DNA of 64,000 nt, taken from assembly GCF_002127325.2 (NCBI RefSeq), contig NC_035433.2, positions 145,917,472-145,981,471 on the forward strand, given 5' to 3'. A program made the translations under genes and the position numbers. Below the pieces are notes generated by a model. It saw nothing but the letters and a program-made list of their open reading frames with translations. It was not told the origin of the DNA and did no database searches. This DNA is from Helianthus annuus. Its lineage: Eukaryota; Streptophyta; Magnoliopsida; Asterales; Asteraceae. Below, piece by piece: positions 33,258 through 45,234 of this stretch (position 1 is its first letter; every line of letters begins with the position of its first letter).

Positions 33258-34095
33258 TAGGGTTGTAAACGAGTCGAGTCAAGCCCGAGATTGACACTCG
33301 TTTAATTTAAGAAAGCTCGAACTTGAGCTCGGCTCTGTTTGAGATTTGTTTATAAAGCTCAAGCTTAGCTCGTGGGTAGTTTTACAAGCTCGGATTCAGC
33401 TCGGGCTAGGCTCGTTTATTATTTATTAATTAATTTATATTAATTATAATTATATTTTTTTTATAATTTTTTATATAACTTAATGTGTGTGTATATTAAA
33501 AATAGAGTTAATTAACCGGACGGTCCCTATGGTTTCACGTGTTTTCACGTTTAGTCCCCACATTTTTGGAAATAACAGGTATGCTCTCTCTGGTTTGTCA
33601 TTTTGTTACTCGGATAATCCCCTGACATTTACTCACGGGACTATCCGAGTAACAAAATGACAAACCATAGGGAGCATATCTGCTATTTCCAAACTATCCG
33701 AGGGGACTATCCGAGTAACAAAATAACAAACCTAGGGAGCATAACTGCTATTTTCAAAAGGTGGGGACTAAACGTGAAAAAACGTGAAACCATAGGGACC
33801 ATCCGGCAATTAACTCTTAAAAAATATTTTTTTTCTTAATTATTTAAATAATAAGTATTATTTTCATTTAAATATATATTATAATAACTATTATAAATTA
33901 CATAAATAATGGGCTCGTTTAGGCTCGCAAGTCGGCTCGAGCTTGATAAGTAAAGCTCAGACACGTTTATGGCAACCAAGCTTATTTTTAGGCTTCAGCT
34001 CAGGTTTAAGTTTTTTTTAGCTCGACTCACTTAAAGCTTTTTTTCAAACTAATCTTAAACTAATCTTGAGTAGCTCGGTTCGTGTATACACCAAA
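33258..34095. mobile_element. decayed hAT element with nested foldback
   Basis: The left end TAGGGTTGTAAACGAG and GCTCG-rich arms (33258-33425 and 33905-34090) mirror the GAGCTCG family. The AT core is interrupted by the foldback element at 33505-33816. The right end is degenerate and target copies are not clear. Confidence 0.6.
33505..33816. mobile_element. foldback MITE nested in hAT element
   Basis: Ends GAGTTAATTAACCGGACGG and the complement of CCGGCAATTAACTC frame inverted copies of GGTCCCTATGGTTTCACGTG and GGGGACTATCCGAG. Flanking 9-mers TTAAAAATA and TTAAAAAAT are near-identical. Confidence 0.75.
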
Positions 34096-35053
34096 AGTAT
34101 TCATCACCATTTATCAAATGAGAAATCAATTTCTTTTAAAAAGGTCAAAAGTAAATTTTAGGTCCACTGATATACATGTATTGGAGTGGGTCAAAAAGGT
34201 TAATGCCATGATCTAAGTTATTGATGCTACTAACTTCATAAAAGATATATTAATTAAAACCTACTAAGTGTACAAAGTTAACAAATATGACATAAATTGG
34301 TGTGCATCTTCAAATGCCCCAAATTTGAGTAAAATGTGCACTAAAAATAACTATTAAAATTGGAAACGAAATCTTGATATATGATGTCATGAAACACACA
34401 CACACACATTCAATATATATATTTTTTCGAAGCATATCGAAATAGTGATGATTAAAATATAATAAGTTGTGCATAAATTAGTTTGTTAGGTACGAATCAC
34501 CTCCACTTACAATACAAGAAAAAAATATGAACTATGTGAGCATGATGTCAAGCAAAACCACTTCCACTAAATGGGTGTCAATCTCAGGTAAACCAAATCT
34601 GAATGTGATTAGTGTATCATATTTAAGTGTAGTAATGGTCCACTATGATTACTTTATTGGAACTTTAATCATACTTTGCTTAAACTAATTAAAAAGTTAA
34701 AATATAGTTATCCAGAATGGTGAATATTAGATGTTAAAAATATTGGTGAGATACTCAAGTAAATTAACATGGGATACATTCGGGGGCGAAACCTTAAGAT
34801 CGGTGTTGGGCTAAATGGTTATCGGGTGTTGAAGTTTAATTGTGTATATGTTTTAGGCTAATTGTTTAAGATCGGTGTTGGGCTAAATGGTTATCGGGTG
34901 TTGAAGTGACGAGCTTAATATTAAATAATGGATATTGGGCTTATAAGAATTAATGGGATACCGAGTGTTGATCTGATTAAATAAAATAAATGGATAATGG
35001 GTTTATAAGAATTAATGGGATAACGGTGTTGATACGATTATTTCATATATAAA
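34096..35053. other. intergenic with short tandem duplication
   Basis: A roughly 40-bp unit with GATCGGTGTTGGGCTAAATGG occurs at about 34799 and 34869. A second unit, TAATGGAT..TGGG.TTATAAG, occurs at about 34926 and 34991. A CA microsatellite lies near 34396. No gene is seen. Confidence 0.5.
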
Positions 35054-36166
35054 CTAGGTTAGTTCCCCGTGTAACACACGGGTTAAACAAATTAAACTAT
35101 ATAATAAATATTTCTTGTAAATGCAAACCAAAGATGGATACGTTTTGTATACCAAATTGACATAAATGAGTTAATATAAAGATGATATATGTTACTATTA
35201 TAAAATTCATCAAAGAAACATCTAATCTTTGAAAATGATACAAAAATAAATATATTATATTATATAATACTTATTATTGTATTTACATATTACATTATAT
35301 TTAATGAGAAATAAAAAGTTACAATTATAATTCGCACATTACCGAAAATAATTTGAATCCAAAAAATATTTACATAATTATTAGACTTTTAGCTTGATTT
35401 TAGCGACGTATTGCAACATTTTGTTTTATATATATTTAAAGTTAGATAGTAATAAATTATGAAAAATATGTTGAATAAAGTATATGGATGATCCCTGTGA
35501 TTTATCAAAATTTTGAATTTAACCTCTAATTTTTAAAAAATAAACGAACACTATAGGTATCAAGTTATATATTTAATTATAATAATATGACAAACAAATT
35601 AAGAACCTAGTTAATTTTGGTTTAAGGTTCGAAAATTGTGATCGTTTCAATATACTTTTTACATGTTTGCTTGTGTAGACTCTTTGGTTGAGTTAAATAC
35701 TACGATATCCCCTTTGTTAAACATTAAAATGCCATACAAGTTCAAATAATGGAGCCATGAGCCATCCAACTCACAAATGTTGCAATTTCATAATACTGTA
35801 TTCTCTTACAAACACACATCGTTAATAAATAATTATGATTTTTTTTTCTAGAAGAGATTTAATTAAAATTAAATTAAATAATAATTATCTATAAGAAATT
35901 AAACTAAATAATATATATTTAATAAAAAGGTTATTCTGTAATTAATTAAAAGAGATTAATTAAACTAAATAATAGTTAATTATCCATAAGTACATGGAAT
36001 TATCTATAAGAAATTAAACTAAATAATATATATTTAATAGAAGGGTTATCTATAATTAATTAAAAGAGATTAATTAAACTAAATAATAATTAATTATCCA
36101 TAAAATACATGGCCTAATATGATGACAAGTGTCCCAAAATTGGTTTCTTTTATTATATAGTATCGA
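35054..36166 (-). mobile_element. non-autonomous Helitron, about 1.1 kb
   Basis: The minus strand begins TCGATACTATATAATAAAAG at 36166 and continues GAAACCAATTTTGGGACACTT, close to the 5' end of the Helitron at 3084. It ends with hairpin ACCCGTGTGTTACACGGGG, AACTAACCTAG and host T. There is no coding region, and internal direct repeats of TTAATTAAACTAAATAATA are present. Confidence 0.65.
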
Positions 36167-38142
36167 TTACCAACTTTCTTGTGCATCATGACTTGTACAT
36201 CATGCTTTAAAACTTTTTCAAAAAGAAAAAACTTCATTTTCAACTTTAAACCTTAAAGTTTTTTCTTTTACATTTTAAGTCATTTCAAATTTTTACTTTT
36301 AACTCAAACTTTTTCATCTTTTATAATTTAACACAACACTTTATTATTTACAACTTTGTTCCCCAGACTTTTTGTCTTTTGCAAGTTTTCGTTTTACGTT
36401 TCGTTCTAAATTTTGCGAGTTAACATGTCGTAGCGAGCAGGTGAGGTTCAGTGTTTTTTGCTCTATTTTTCCATATTTGACAAATCCGTCGCAACACGTC
36501 CATTTTTTCCCTTTTAAAAGTTCGTCGCAACGGGCGGGTCCTAGATCGACTAAGTTATTATTTTCTACGTTTTACGTTTTTGATTAATTTCTTCGCATTA
36601 ACACACTGTAACGGGTGTGCGTGGTTCAACAATTTTAGTCTGCTTTCCGTTCAGTGTAATTTTTACCATTTTATCTATTTTATTTTTACGATGTTGAGAG
36701 TCGATGTCGTTGTGGCATTGGTGCTACTTGGCACGGTTTTACGAACGCTTTTAACCTATTAAATTTTTTACTAATATTTTGTTTCGATTTACCCCTATAC
36801 TTCCTTTACTTAAAAACTATTTTTACATGCATATTTTATGTATGGGTATGTATAAATATGATTTGTTCTACATTCCGACGTAAACTTTTTTTATAGACGA
36901 GTCAGGTCAAATATAATACGTTTTCGTTTAAAGAAACCATTTTTACGTGCATATTATTATGTACATTTTGGTCTAAATTCAAGTTGTTCTACGTTTCGAC
37001 GTAAACTTTTTTGGGAAATGATTCAGGTCAAATATAATATGTTTTCGTGTTTATTTTATGTATGTTTCGTAAAGTTTGTTTTAAACCAAGTGGAGTCAAA
37101 TTATGGTTTCTTTTTCTCCCCTTTGTTCGAATGCTCTAATTAATCCTTTTTGATTACATGCGCATATTTTCCTTCATACCCGTTGTGTTTTCTATGTATG
37201 AGTTGGGTCACATATAATACGTTATGATTGTTCGATATGAATTTGATTTACTTTACGTTTGATCCAATCACAATGCTTATACAGGTTACATTTAGTTCAA
37301 CTGGATACGTCGAAATATGTGTTTTCATATGGTTAATGCATCATATAACGTTTGGACTAATACATTGAATGTTTACGATGTACCCGCGCCGCAACGCGGG
37401 CGGGTCTTAACCGTAGTTAAATAATTATTTTATAACACACACACATATATATTGTTCATTTGTTTATTTTAAGTTTATATTTATTAATTTTCTAAGGGAC
37501 CGTTGTCAATATATCTGGGGGTTATCGTTAAAGTTTCATCGTGGTCGATCGATTAGATCGTAAAAGATAATAATTTCATGGGGGTGGATGACCCCGACTC
37601 CATTGAGTAGGTCCGAAAGCCAGCCTTTGGTCCTATGGACGCATGTACTTAACTATATTTTATACGGTGAAAACAAACTAGATGAGTTTTGTTCGGTCCT
37701 CCATTATTCTTGTTTAATAATTGCGTACCTATGTCGGAACCTCAAAAACCTTTTGGGTAGAAACCATATTAGATGAGATCTTACTTCTTAGAAAGGACCT
37801 CTTAAGGCTTTTTATGTCACAACCTCAAAGATCTTCAGATAATATTCAAAGGGCCCCACAAGATATCATGAAGACATAAATGGTTGCTCATCAATGATTT
37901 TGGCATTTACATCTACATTTGTAATTATAAGGTGAGTGGTCTTTTTGCTATGTTAGAATTTAGATCTCAGAGATTGGAGTATTAATGGTGGAGTGGTTGG
38001 GAAAATACTTGGTGTTCCTTATGACTCAGGTTTGACTCCCACTTTCCCCGTTTAGAAAAAAAAAAATAAAAAAAAAAAGTAGAACAAGCGCTGTCATTCA
38101 AGAAAAAAAAAAACGTTTAAGTTAATTGGTTTAATTAATTTA
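36167..38142. other. intergenic with Helitron-like 3' hairpin
   Basis: TTTTAAC-rich repeats (36200-36360) and CGTTTTACGTTTCGTTCTAAA motifs also occur at about 55700-57000, so they belong to a dispersed family. At about 37387-37412 a strong hairpin CCCGCGCCGCAACGCGGG is followed by TCTTAACCGTAGT, which looks like a decayed Helitron 3' end (CTAG mutated). No gene is seen. Confidence 0.45.
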
Positions 38143-38679
38143 CTAGTGGGAATGCCCGCGCGTTGCCGCGGGTATTTATGTTTTTTTTTGGCGCACGTTG
38201 CGTGGCGGGTTTCATGTAATTTGTTTTTAATACCAATTTGTTAAGACAACTAATATATTTATAAACAAAGTCGACTATAGTAGGATTTCCGCGCGATGCA
38301 TAACTAATACATAACGCGTGTGATAAAACTCATAGAAAAAAGCCACCATCTTCATTCTGATAAGAAAATTATAATACAAGAACTGTCCTTTGAGATTAAA
38401 AAAAATAACTAAGATGTGATATACATATGCGATACCTAATAACTGCCCCTGGTTGATAATGTCTGCCTCTAAAGTTTCAGGCGTAAACCTATTGTTACTT
38501 CTAAAAAACACGAACATAAGATCAAGAGAACATGAGCCACATTTTATTAATGGTTTGATTTCATTATGTAAGGTGAGTAGCATAAGAATTTTGTTACAAT
38601 ATTATTGACGTATACCAACATACTTTTCTATATATGTAGTCTAGACATTGATTAAACTTTTGGTGTTAGACCCATCTCG

Positions 38680-38960
38680 TATAGACATGTCACCAGACGG
38701 GTTGACTTGGCTGTTCTTTTGGTACTCAAGATCCACATACCCAAACGTTCCTCTCACTTCTGAACTAACATGAGATAGACACGTGTCGATAATCTTTGAC
38801 AGTCCAAAGTCGGCTAGCTTCGCTTGAAGTTCATATTTAGGAGAATATTTGTCGGCTGACAATATTTAAACATTAAAATCACCACAAAATATCAGAAAAA
38901 GTAACATTAAATGGCTTAGTTACCTTTATATCGCGATGAACTCGGCATCCTGCAGGTTAC
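38680..38960 (-). pseudogene. captured receptor-like kinase fragment
   Basis: The first piece ends in VHRDIK (38941-38924) directly followed by a GTAACT donor. The next exon resumes with TNILLN and, after a one-base shift, QAKLADFGLSKIIDTCLSHV then GTFGYVDLEY. Subdomains VIb to VIII of a plant receptor-like kinase are thus recognisable, including the HRD and DFG motifs. An in-frame stop upstream of the catalytic loop and the frameshift after TNILLN show it cannot make a kinase. The HRD...TNILL...DFGLSK wording fits malectin/LRR receptor kinases, but the subfamily is not certain. Confidence 0.75.
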
Positions 38961-39466
38961 ATGTGAAGAAACCACAGTCGCCGAGCACAGTCGATCTACA
39001 TATGAAATCCAAAACTTTATGAAGCCATTTATACTGCAAACGAAATTTAAATCTTTCAAAAATATTATACCTTTTCTTTTTGCAAGGTCGCCTAAGTTTT
39101 CTGGGTGATAAATGTTGTTCTTCCATATTTATTGAATCTACAAATTAACTAAACACCGAAAATGTAACAAACTTGCATCTCCCCTCACTTTGTTTATAAA
39201 CAAGACCCTGTCTAAGCCAAAGCAACACGATTACCTGACACAAAAGCATCGTTCAAGTTAATTGGCCAAAAAGTACCAACTTGAACGATGCTTAGCTAAG
39301 ATCGATGTGGGGCTTCGGTTTTGGCTTTCTTGCTGGGGTCTTCTTCTGTGTCAAATGAATACATTTCCCGCCAAACGGTTCACGAATTGTTCGCTGAACG
39401 TTTGGTTCATTTGCAACATTAATATCTATCTTGTGTGATATATGACCACAATAAAGTTATTATTAC

Positions 39467-39920
39467 CAGTTTAGTCATGCTGTCAAACTCCTTGACAGCA
39501 TCAGTGAACTTTGCAACATCTTCTTCGTCCATAGCAGCAGCCAATTCCTGCCATAAGACGGGGAAAAAACCTTAAACCTGTTACACGTTTTGTCCCAGAA
39601 AAACAAACAAGTTTTCAGTAACATACCGTGAGCAATTTGTATTCGCGTGTTCCTGAAAACGTGGGGTCCAATTCCTGCATAAAAAAATGACATTTTTCAG
39701 TCAATAGGCCAAAATTTTGTAATGAACAATTAAGACGTTTGGAAAAAAGTCAAAGTTGACCTGGTAACGCTCTAATGCATTTGTGATTGCAACAACATCG
39801 CCTTTACAGAGTTGGCAAATGCCAGCATTCAGTAGATGCCCTCTAATACCGTATTTTAGCAAGTTATTATTGAGCGACGGTCGTGCTATCTCTTCGTAAA
39901 TCTCTATAGCTTTCTGATAC
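39467..39920 (-). pseudogene. captured alpha-SNAP exons
   Basis: Three consecutive exons with correct GT/AG borders are seen. 39920-39761 encodes [20 protein letters not shown]...[21 protein letters not shown]. 39674-39627 encodes ELDPTFSGTREYKLLT. 39547-39467 encodes [20 protein letters not shown]...FDSMTKL. They match the C-terminal third of plant alpha-soluble NSF attachment protein, the SNARE-disassembly adaptor. Reading frame is intact in these pieces, but the next exon (after FDSMT) and the N-terminal two thirds are absent. The fragment lies inside the Helitron, so it is taken as a captured copy. Splicing into a chimeric transcript is possible. Confidence 0.88.
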
Positions 39921-41759
39921 CTGGAGACAAATTGTGAGGTTATATTATGTATACTATTAACTATAAATATGCTATTTTGTCAACATCAAACAACTTTAGC
40001 CCCTTTACTTTAATGATAAAACAATTTACGATGCAGCAGGTGTCACGGAGACTCTTTTGAAGAGCAAAATCTAATCATAATTCTGACTAATTTGGCCTTA
40101 CATCACGTACCCCATCACATTAATTCTAACCATTTTGGAGTTACGTTAGTTTAACTCTATTTCACTCATGGTGTAAGAGCAAATTGGCGTAAACCTTTTT
40201 TAGTGGTGTAAAGACTTAAAAAAAACAAATAAGAAGGTAAAAAAGTCACGTACCTTTCACTTACAAGTTACCGCCAAGGAAATTTTTAAACCAATTAGGG
40301 AAGACCATATGCATTAAAGATGCACTTTGAGTGGTTTTCAACCAAATTTAACTCATTTGAGCAAACACACACCCAAATAAGACGATTCCACTTACCCGTT
40401 AAACACTCATTCGAATGGTGGTTCGACCCATTTGATATAACAAAATAAAGAAGCGTAAGCTTGTGAAAACAACTTAGGAAGTGTATGCTATTAAAACATG
40501 TCAAATGACTTTCAACCCTTTTGACCCGTTGGGTAGATTCTATTTCTTTCTAGCCAAATTTTATTGCTCAACTGATTTGACCCGATATAGATAAAACTCA
40601 ACCCAAGTCGACCTGTATATATGTAAATGGTTTAATTTTCTCAACCGAATAAAGGGTCAATGCTTTAGTGATAACTTTGATCTGTAACATGGTATATTAA
40701 ACAGAAACCATTAACAATTTGTAGCTAAAAAACTGTAATAATGGTTTCAAAGGGTTATAGGAGATGAAGAATAATTATGAGGCTGGTCTATATGAACTTT
40801 TTTTATGTTATCTAATGTTGAATGACCCACTGGTCATTTGAATATGACTGACCAGCTTATAAGCTAAGATTGACTTGATTACTTGTTCTTGAACGTCAAA
40901 ACATAAATTTTTTTTATCAATTAAAGCTGAACTTTCTTTTAAGAAAAGTGCCTGAAATTAGTATAACAAAATAAAGAAGCGCAGACTTGTGAGACTAAGT
41001 TAAAAGTAAATGTAAACCTTATCGTAAAAACCCACTTCCAGAGACTATCACTGACCGGTAGCGGTTATTACCAAATCATAGCCAACAAAACCCTAGACCA
41101 TAAAAAAAACGTTCATCAGTTTCCGAAAATGAAGAAACAAAATAAGAAGTCTGAGTTACCTTAGTCACCAGTAAACTGATTGTACTCCGAAACCACCGCC
41201 GCTGCATCAGATTGGTTGGTTAATCGGGGCTGTTTATGATCCTACACCACCACCTTTAAGGGTTTTGATGTATGAAGAATCTGAAGATGACAGAAGATGA
41301 GAGCGACAGAGATAGATCGGCTATAGACGAAATCGATCTGTATGTGGGTTTTGAGGATCAAAGGGACATGAAAAGGCAAATGATTTAATTGCAGGGTATG
41401 TAATTGAATTCAATGGACATTCAATAGCATTCACAATTATAATAAGAATTGATTATGGTGAAGCAAATTGAAAAAACGATGGTTGATTCTGTATTCAAAA
41501 TGGTTAATTATTACATTCAATAGCTCAAATTATGAAGGCGAAGGGAAGTTGAAGAGATTAAACTGGCACTAATGGGAAACAGGGTAATCATAGAATTCCA
41601 ATTATACCCCTTAAAACTTTAGATAATACGCAAGATTAGCCCCTCTAAAATAGCTTGGTTTTTTTGTACATACTGTTTCATAACTTGTACCTATGGCAAA
41701 ATTACCAAAAGGGTAGAAAACCCAGTTTGCTTAATAAAGGTATATAGATATAGATTAGT

Positions 41760-42160
41760 GAGTTAATTTGGCGGAGCAATAATTGTCATGTGAATTAAAT
41801 TGGCCTTTAGTTTGTTACACAAGAGAACCAAAATTGAATGCTACAAAAGTGTGAAATGGTCCATAAATTAATTCATGAAAAATCATATTTCGACGGGCTT
41901 ATATAATTAGTTTTGGTGACATGGGTTGAAAGTTAAAGGCTGAATTAATTTAGTGGGCTAGTGTTGGGCTGCTATGAAATCATGAAGATCACAAACAATT
42001 AACAAATTATGGTGGGAGCTATGAAGTCATGGGTTGAAAGTTAAAGGCTGAACTAATTTAGTGGGCTTGTGTTGGGCTGCTATGAAGTCATGATTCATCA
42101 AGATCACAAACAATTATGGTGGGAACTGGGAGCTATCTTGTGGCACATTTGCATTTGGTT
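41760..42160. repeat. local duplication
   Basis: GGGTTGAAAGTTAAAGGCTGAA.TAATTTAGTGGGCT..TGTTGGGCTGCTATGAA and the following CATGA...AAGATCACAAACAATTA occurs at about 41921-42005 and again at about 42029-42116. Confidence 0.75.
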
Positions 42161-42164
42161 AAAA

Positions 42165-42530
42165 TTTTCTTTTCATGTTCATATGTCTTGTTGCAATGAC
42201 CTGCTGGAAGGGTTGGATGGGCTTAAAGGTTCAAACAATAAGTGGAAGAAGATGGTTGAGGTCGTGATCTATGCGACTCAGAATACGGAAAGCTAGGAAC
42301 AAGCTCATTTTTGACAACGTGCCTCTCTCAGTAACGAAGATGGTGGACATGAGACGCTTATTGATGGCTTAAGAATGGATCCTCGTTTGGTATCTCGAGT
42401 TGAATAGATTGTGTGATTTTAACGTTCGTGATGCAAGTTTGTAGCTCTTTTGTGCTATTGGGATTCCCAACTCCTTGTTGCCCCTTTGAATTAGTTTATG
42501 CTTTTTGAATAAAAATGGTCGTTGTTCGAA
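42165..42530 (+). pseudogene. LINE C-terminal remnant with poly-A tail
   Basis: The plus strand reads DLLEGLDGLKGSNNKWKKMV followed by VIYAT. After a frame change it continues with RKARNKLIFDNVPLSVTKMV. This is the tail of plant L1-like LINE reverse transcriptase proteins (W...V..A..W.+WKARN..+F). A 3'-UTR-like T-rich stretch then ends in GTTCGAAAAAAAA at about 42530. The frameshift and missing reverse-transcriptase core make it dead. Confidence 0.65.
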
Positions 42531-43169
42531 AAAAAATAACAAACACAATAGCAAAGGGCCCAAAAAGTTTTTATAAGCTTTTATATATATACTAAATTAT
42601 ATATTTAACATATGCATCCATTTATTATGCAACCATCTCAATATAATGTAAAGATTTCAAGTTCAAGTCTTGTCTCCACCACCAAGGTTTATATTTTTTA
42701 ATTCATTTCCCTTTGACCACAATTTGAGCCCAATTTTTTTTGTCGCCCGAGGCCTAACCTTTTTTGAGAGTTTTCGGGAACGGCTCTGTTGCTTCCTATC
42801 CCAAGGTAACCCTTTACCATGCTTTTTAGAGCACTTGTACTAACATATTGCAAAGTGTCTTTCCAACAAATCTTGTTAGCATTACAATATTTGTTGAATT
42901 TGAAGTTTGGAAAACCTTGCAAAGATCTTTATATCATTACAATTATAACGGACATAGTGATTGTTGACTAGAAATCACATGCAATTTGACAATTAATAAC
43001 AAAAGACTTTTGTATCATTTGGCTTTTGCATGTGTGATATTCACGGGGTGTGCAAGAAGGCTTGGAAGGCCTAGATCTATGTTTCAAGATTTGGGACCAT
43101 ATATATGTGTGTGAAACCTTACTCTCTTAGATTATGGACCCACCTAGCATTTAGCTTAGGCTTATCCAA

Positions 43170-43466
43170 TTTTTTTTAACGGTCAACAGAATCAATCCTG
43201 AGCACTCTCGGAGCACCCACTGGACCAAACGGAGTACTCTGAGAGTAACCCGAGTCCACCACCAATTCCAGGGAAAACCCGGTAACCCACCCGCCCGTAG
43301 GCACGACTGTTAAATTACTAGTAAAACCCATTTGGCTCAAGGATCGAACCCAAGTTTCCCTGGGTCTCCTATCATTGCCCACCAATGCCTCACTCTGCAC
43401 CAAGTGAGAGTTGAACTTGCATCTCTCAAGAGAAATGCAAGCTTTCCACATCTAGAGATCATTGGC
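43170..43466 (-). mobile_element. tRNA-derived SINE, full-length copy
   Basis: It is homologous to 9021-9310 in the same orientation, with minor changes. It is flanked by the 11-bp duplication GGCTTATCCAA (43159-43169 and 43467-43477). A T-run at the left end is the poly-A tail. Confidence 0.9.
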
Positions 43467-43865
43467 GGCTTATCCAAATCTTAATTGAGTTACTTTATGT
43501 TTACCGATTACTTAATTATTTAACAAACAAATAAATTAGTTATAATATGTATGTTTCTGCTACATTAAGATATCAATACTAAACCCAAGAAAGTAGAATA
43601 AAAAACACAATTTACTAGTAACTTGGTGATGCCTGTTAATTGTTTCCTATATGGAGCTAGTAACTTGCTAGGTGCCTTAACAATACTTCATTTAACTTTA
43701 CAATATAAGTTACTCAGTTCGAAGGATTGAATTGATATTAACTAGAGTACTAAAACCTTCTATCAAAACACGCTACTAAACAAAAGAGTATCACCGGATC
43801 ATTACCCACAACCATTTGTTAAACTCCTTTCGTAATGACAACACGTACTCATTTGAACAACGGAT

Positions 43866-44035
43866 CATTGGCGAAGCTTGGGGGTCGATTTTTCCTAATT
43901 CCCGGGGGGGGGGGGGGGGGGTGCGAAAACGTATATACCTAAAAATTTCTATACGAAGGTACTGTGTATAACACTACGCATCGAAAACTTCGGGGGGCGG
44001 GCGCCCCCTCCCGCCCCAAGGAAGCTGCGCCCATG
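43866..44035. mobile_element. hAT-type MITE with G-run
   Basis: An exact 8-bp duplication CAACGGAT (43858-43865 and 44036-44043) flanks ends CATTGGCGAAGCTT and the complement of GAAGCTGCGCCCATG. A run of 18 G lies at about 43904-43921, and a GC palindrome (GGGCGGGCGCCCCC) lies near the other end. Confidence 0.8.
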
Positions 44036-44047
44036 CAACGGATAATA

Positions 44048-44215
44048 AGTAACAAAGATTGGATATACATAAAATGGATAGCATCAACTTGACTTAGATA
44101 TAGAGCAAACTTCATCAAGTTGACTTTGATAATTGATATAGAGTAATCTTTTGCATATCTATAAACTGCTAGAATACCATCAACTTGACTAGGATAAAGA
44201 GCAAATTTCATGTAT
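44048..44215 (+). repeat. imperfect direct repeats
   Basis: ATCAACTTGACTTAGATATAG and AGAGCAAA.TTCAT units recur about three times with divergence. Confidence 0.55.
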
Positions 44216-44906
44216 ATGTGTATAGAGTAGGCTTTTAAAGCTCCAAAGATATTTTATGGTGGACTAGAAGAGAGTTACCTGAAAGATACTATTTTTCCAT
44301 GTATATATATGCAACCAAACATTTTGGTATATCCATGACATTCAGTTTCTATTTGTAATAGCCACTGATAAACAATTGACATCAAGTGAATCAGGCATTG
44401 CATATCATGGTACGTTATAGCGATTATTCGATTCCTTCATTGCATCCGTGGATGATATCAATATGTATCTCTATTTTTCACTCTGGTATTTTTTTTTTTT
44501 GGGTTTAATTTACTTTATAAATATTTTTATAATACTAAATAATAACCAATATATAGATAAAGAATTGGCCGAGTTACATCAATATCGCAGGTAAGTGAGC
44601 AACTCTGGTACACATTGTTTATTTGCGAAGTACAGATGATTTTGCATCTAAATTAAGATAAAATAAAAATTAGTCGTTTCTAGCTTCCACTCTTGGTTTG
44701 TTGTTAAGCAATGTCACAACGTAGGGATTTTGAGCCAACGGATGTTGTAAACTGTAAGCGATAAAAATAATATAATGGTTAGTGTTATTGTATAATCGTA
44801 CCATAATTATGAGTTATGATTTGATTAAATTTCATTTATAACTATATTCATTATACTCTTATGCAACTTTACTTTACGGGTTTTCATTATTTTATAATAA
44901 GTTATA

Positions 44907-45204
44907 GAGTAAATTACGTTTTTGACCCATGTGGTTATATCACTTTTACTATATTAGCCCAAAATAGGAATTTTTAACATATATGCCCCCATGGTCTCTA
45001 TAACTAACCATTTTGGCCCCTAGGTCTAACTATTTTAGCCCCCATGGTCTCTATAACTAACCATTTTTGCCCCCATGATCTCTAGACTTAGGGGCCAAAA
45101 TGGTTAGTTATAGAAACCATGGGGGCAGATATGTTAAAAATTCCTATTTTGGGCTAATATAGTAAAAGTGATATAACAACAGGGGCCAAAAACGTAATTT
45201 ACTC
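44907..45204. mobile_element. foldback MITE in DUF1677 intron
   Basis: Ends GAGTAAATTACGTTTTTG and the complement of CAAAAACGTAATTTACTC enclose inverted blocks (TGGTCTCTATAACTAACCAT). A perfect 9-bp duplication TAAGTTATA (44898-44906 and 45205-45213) flanks it. It ends about 30 bp before the splice acceptor of the next gene. Confidence 0.88.
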
Positions 45205-45234
45205 TAAGTTATATTATCTCTTTTTTTTTTCTAG

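Larger units (their letters stand above)
38143..41754 (-). mobile_element. gene-capturing Helitron, about 3.6 kb
   Basis: On the minus strand it begins TCTATATCTATATACCTTTA at 41754 and ends with hairpin ACCCGCGGCAACGCGCGGG, CATTCCCACTAG at 38143 and host T. It contains three spliced-looking exons of alpha-SNAP (39467-39920) and receptor-kinase exons (38680-38960). A GTTCGT-family hAT scrap lies at 39361-39415. No Rep/helicase frame is present. Confidence 0.75.

Noticed and set aside
42698..42922. 74-codon minus-strand frame
   Set aside because: No motif, no neighbouring exon, and average composition.
44711..44753. First exon of the left DUF1677 gene
   Set aside because: It has an ATG and a good donor, but its phase does not join the acceptor at 45235 without losing the conserved LHKSVSDIS segment.
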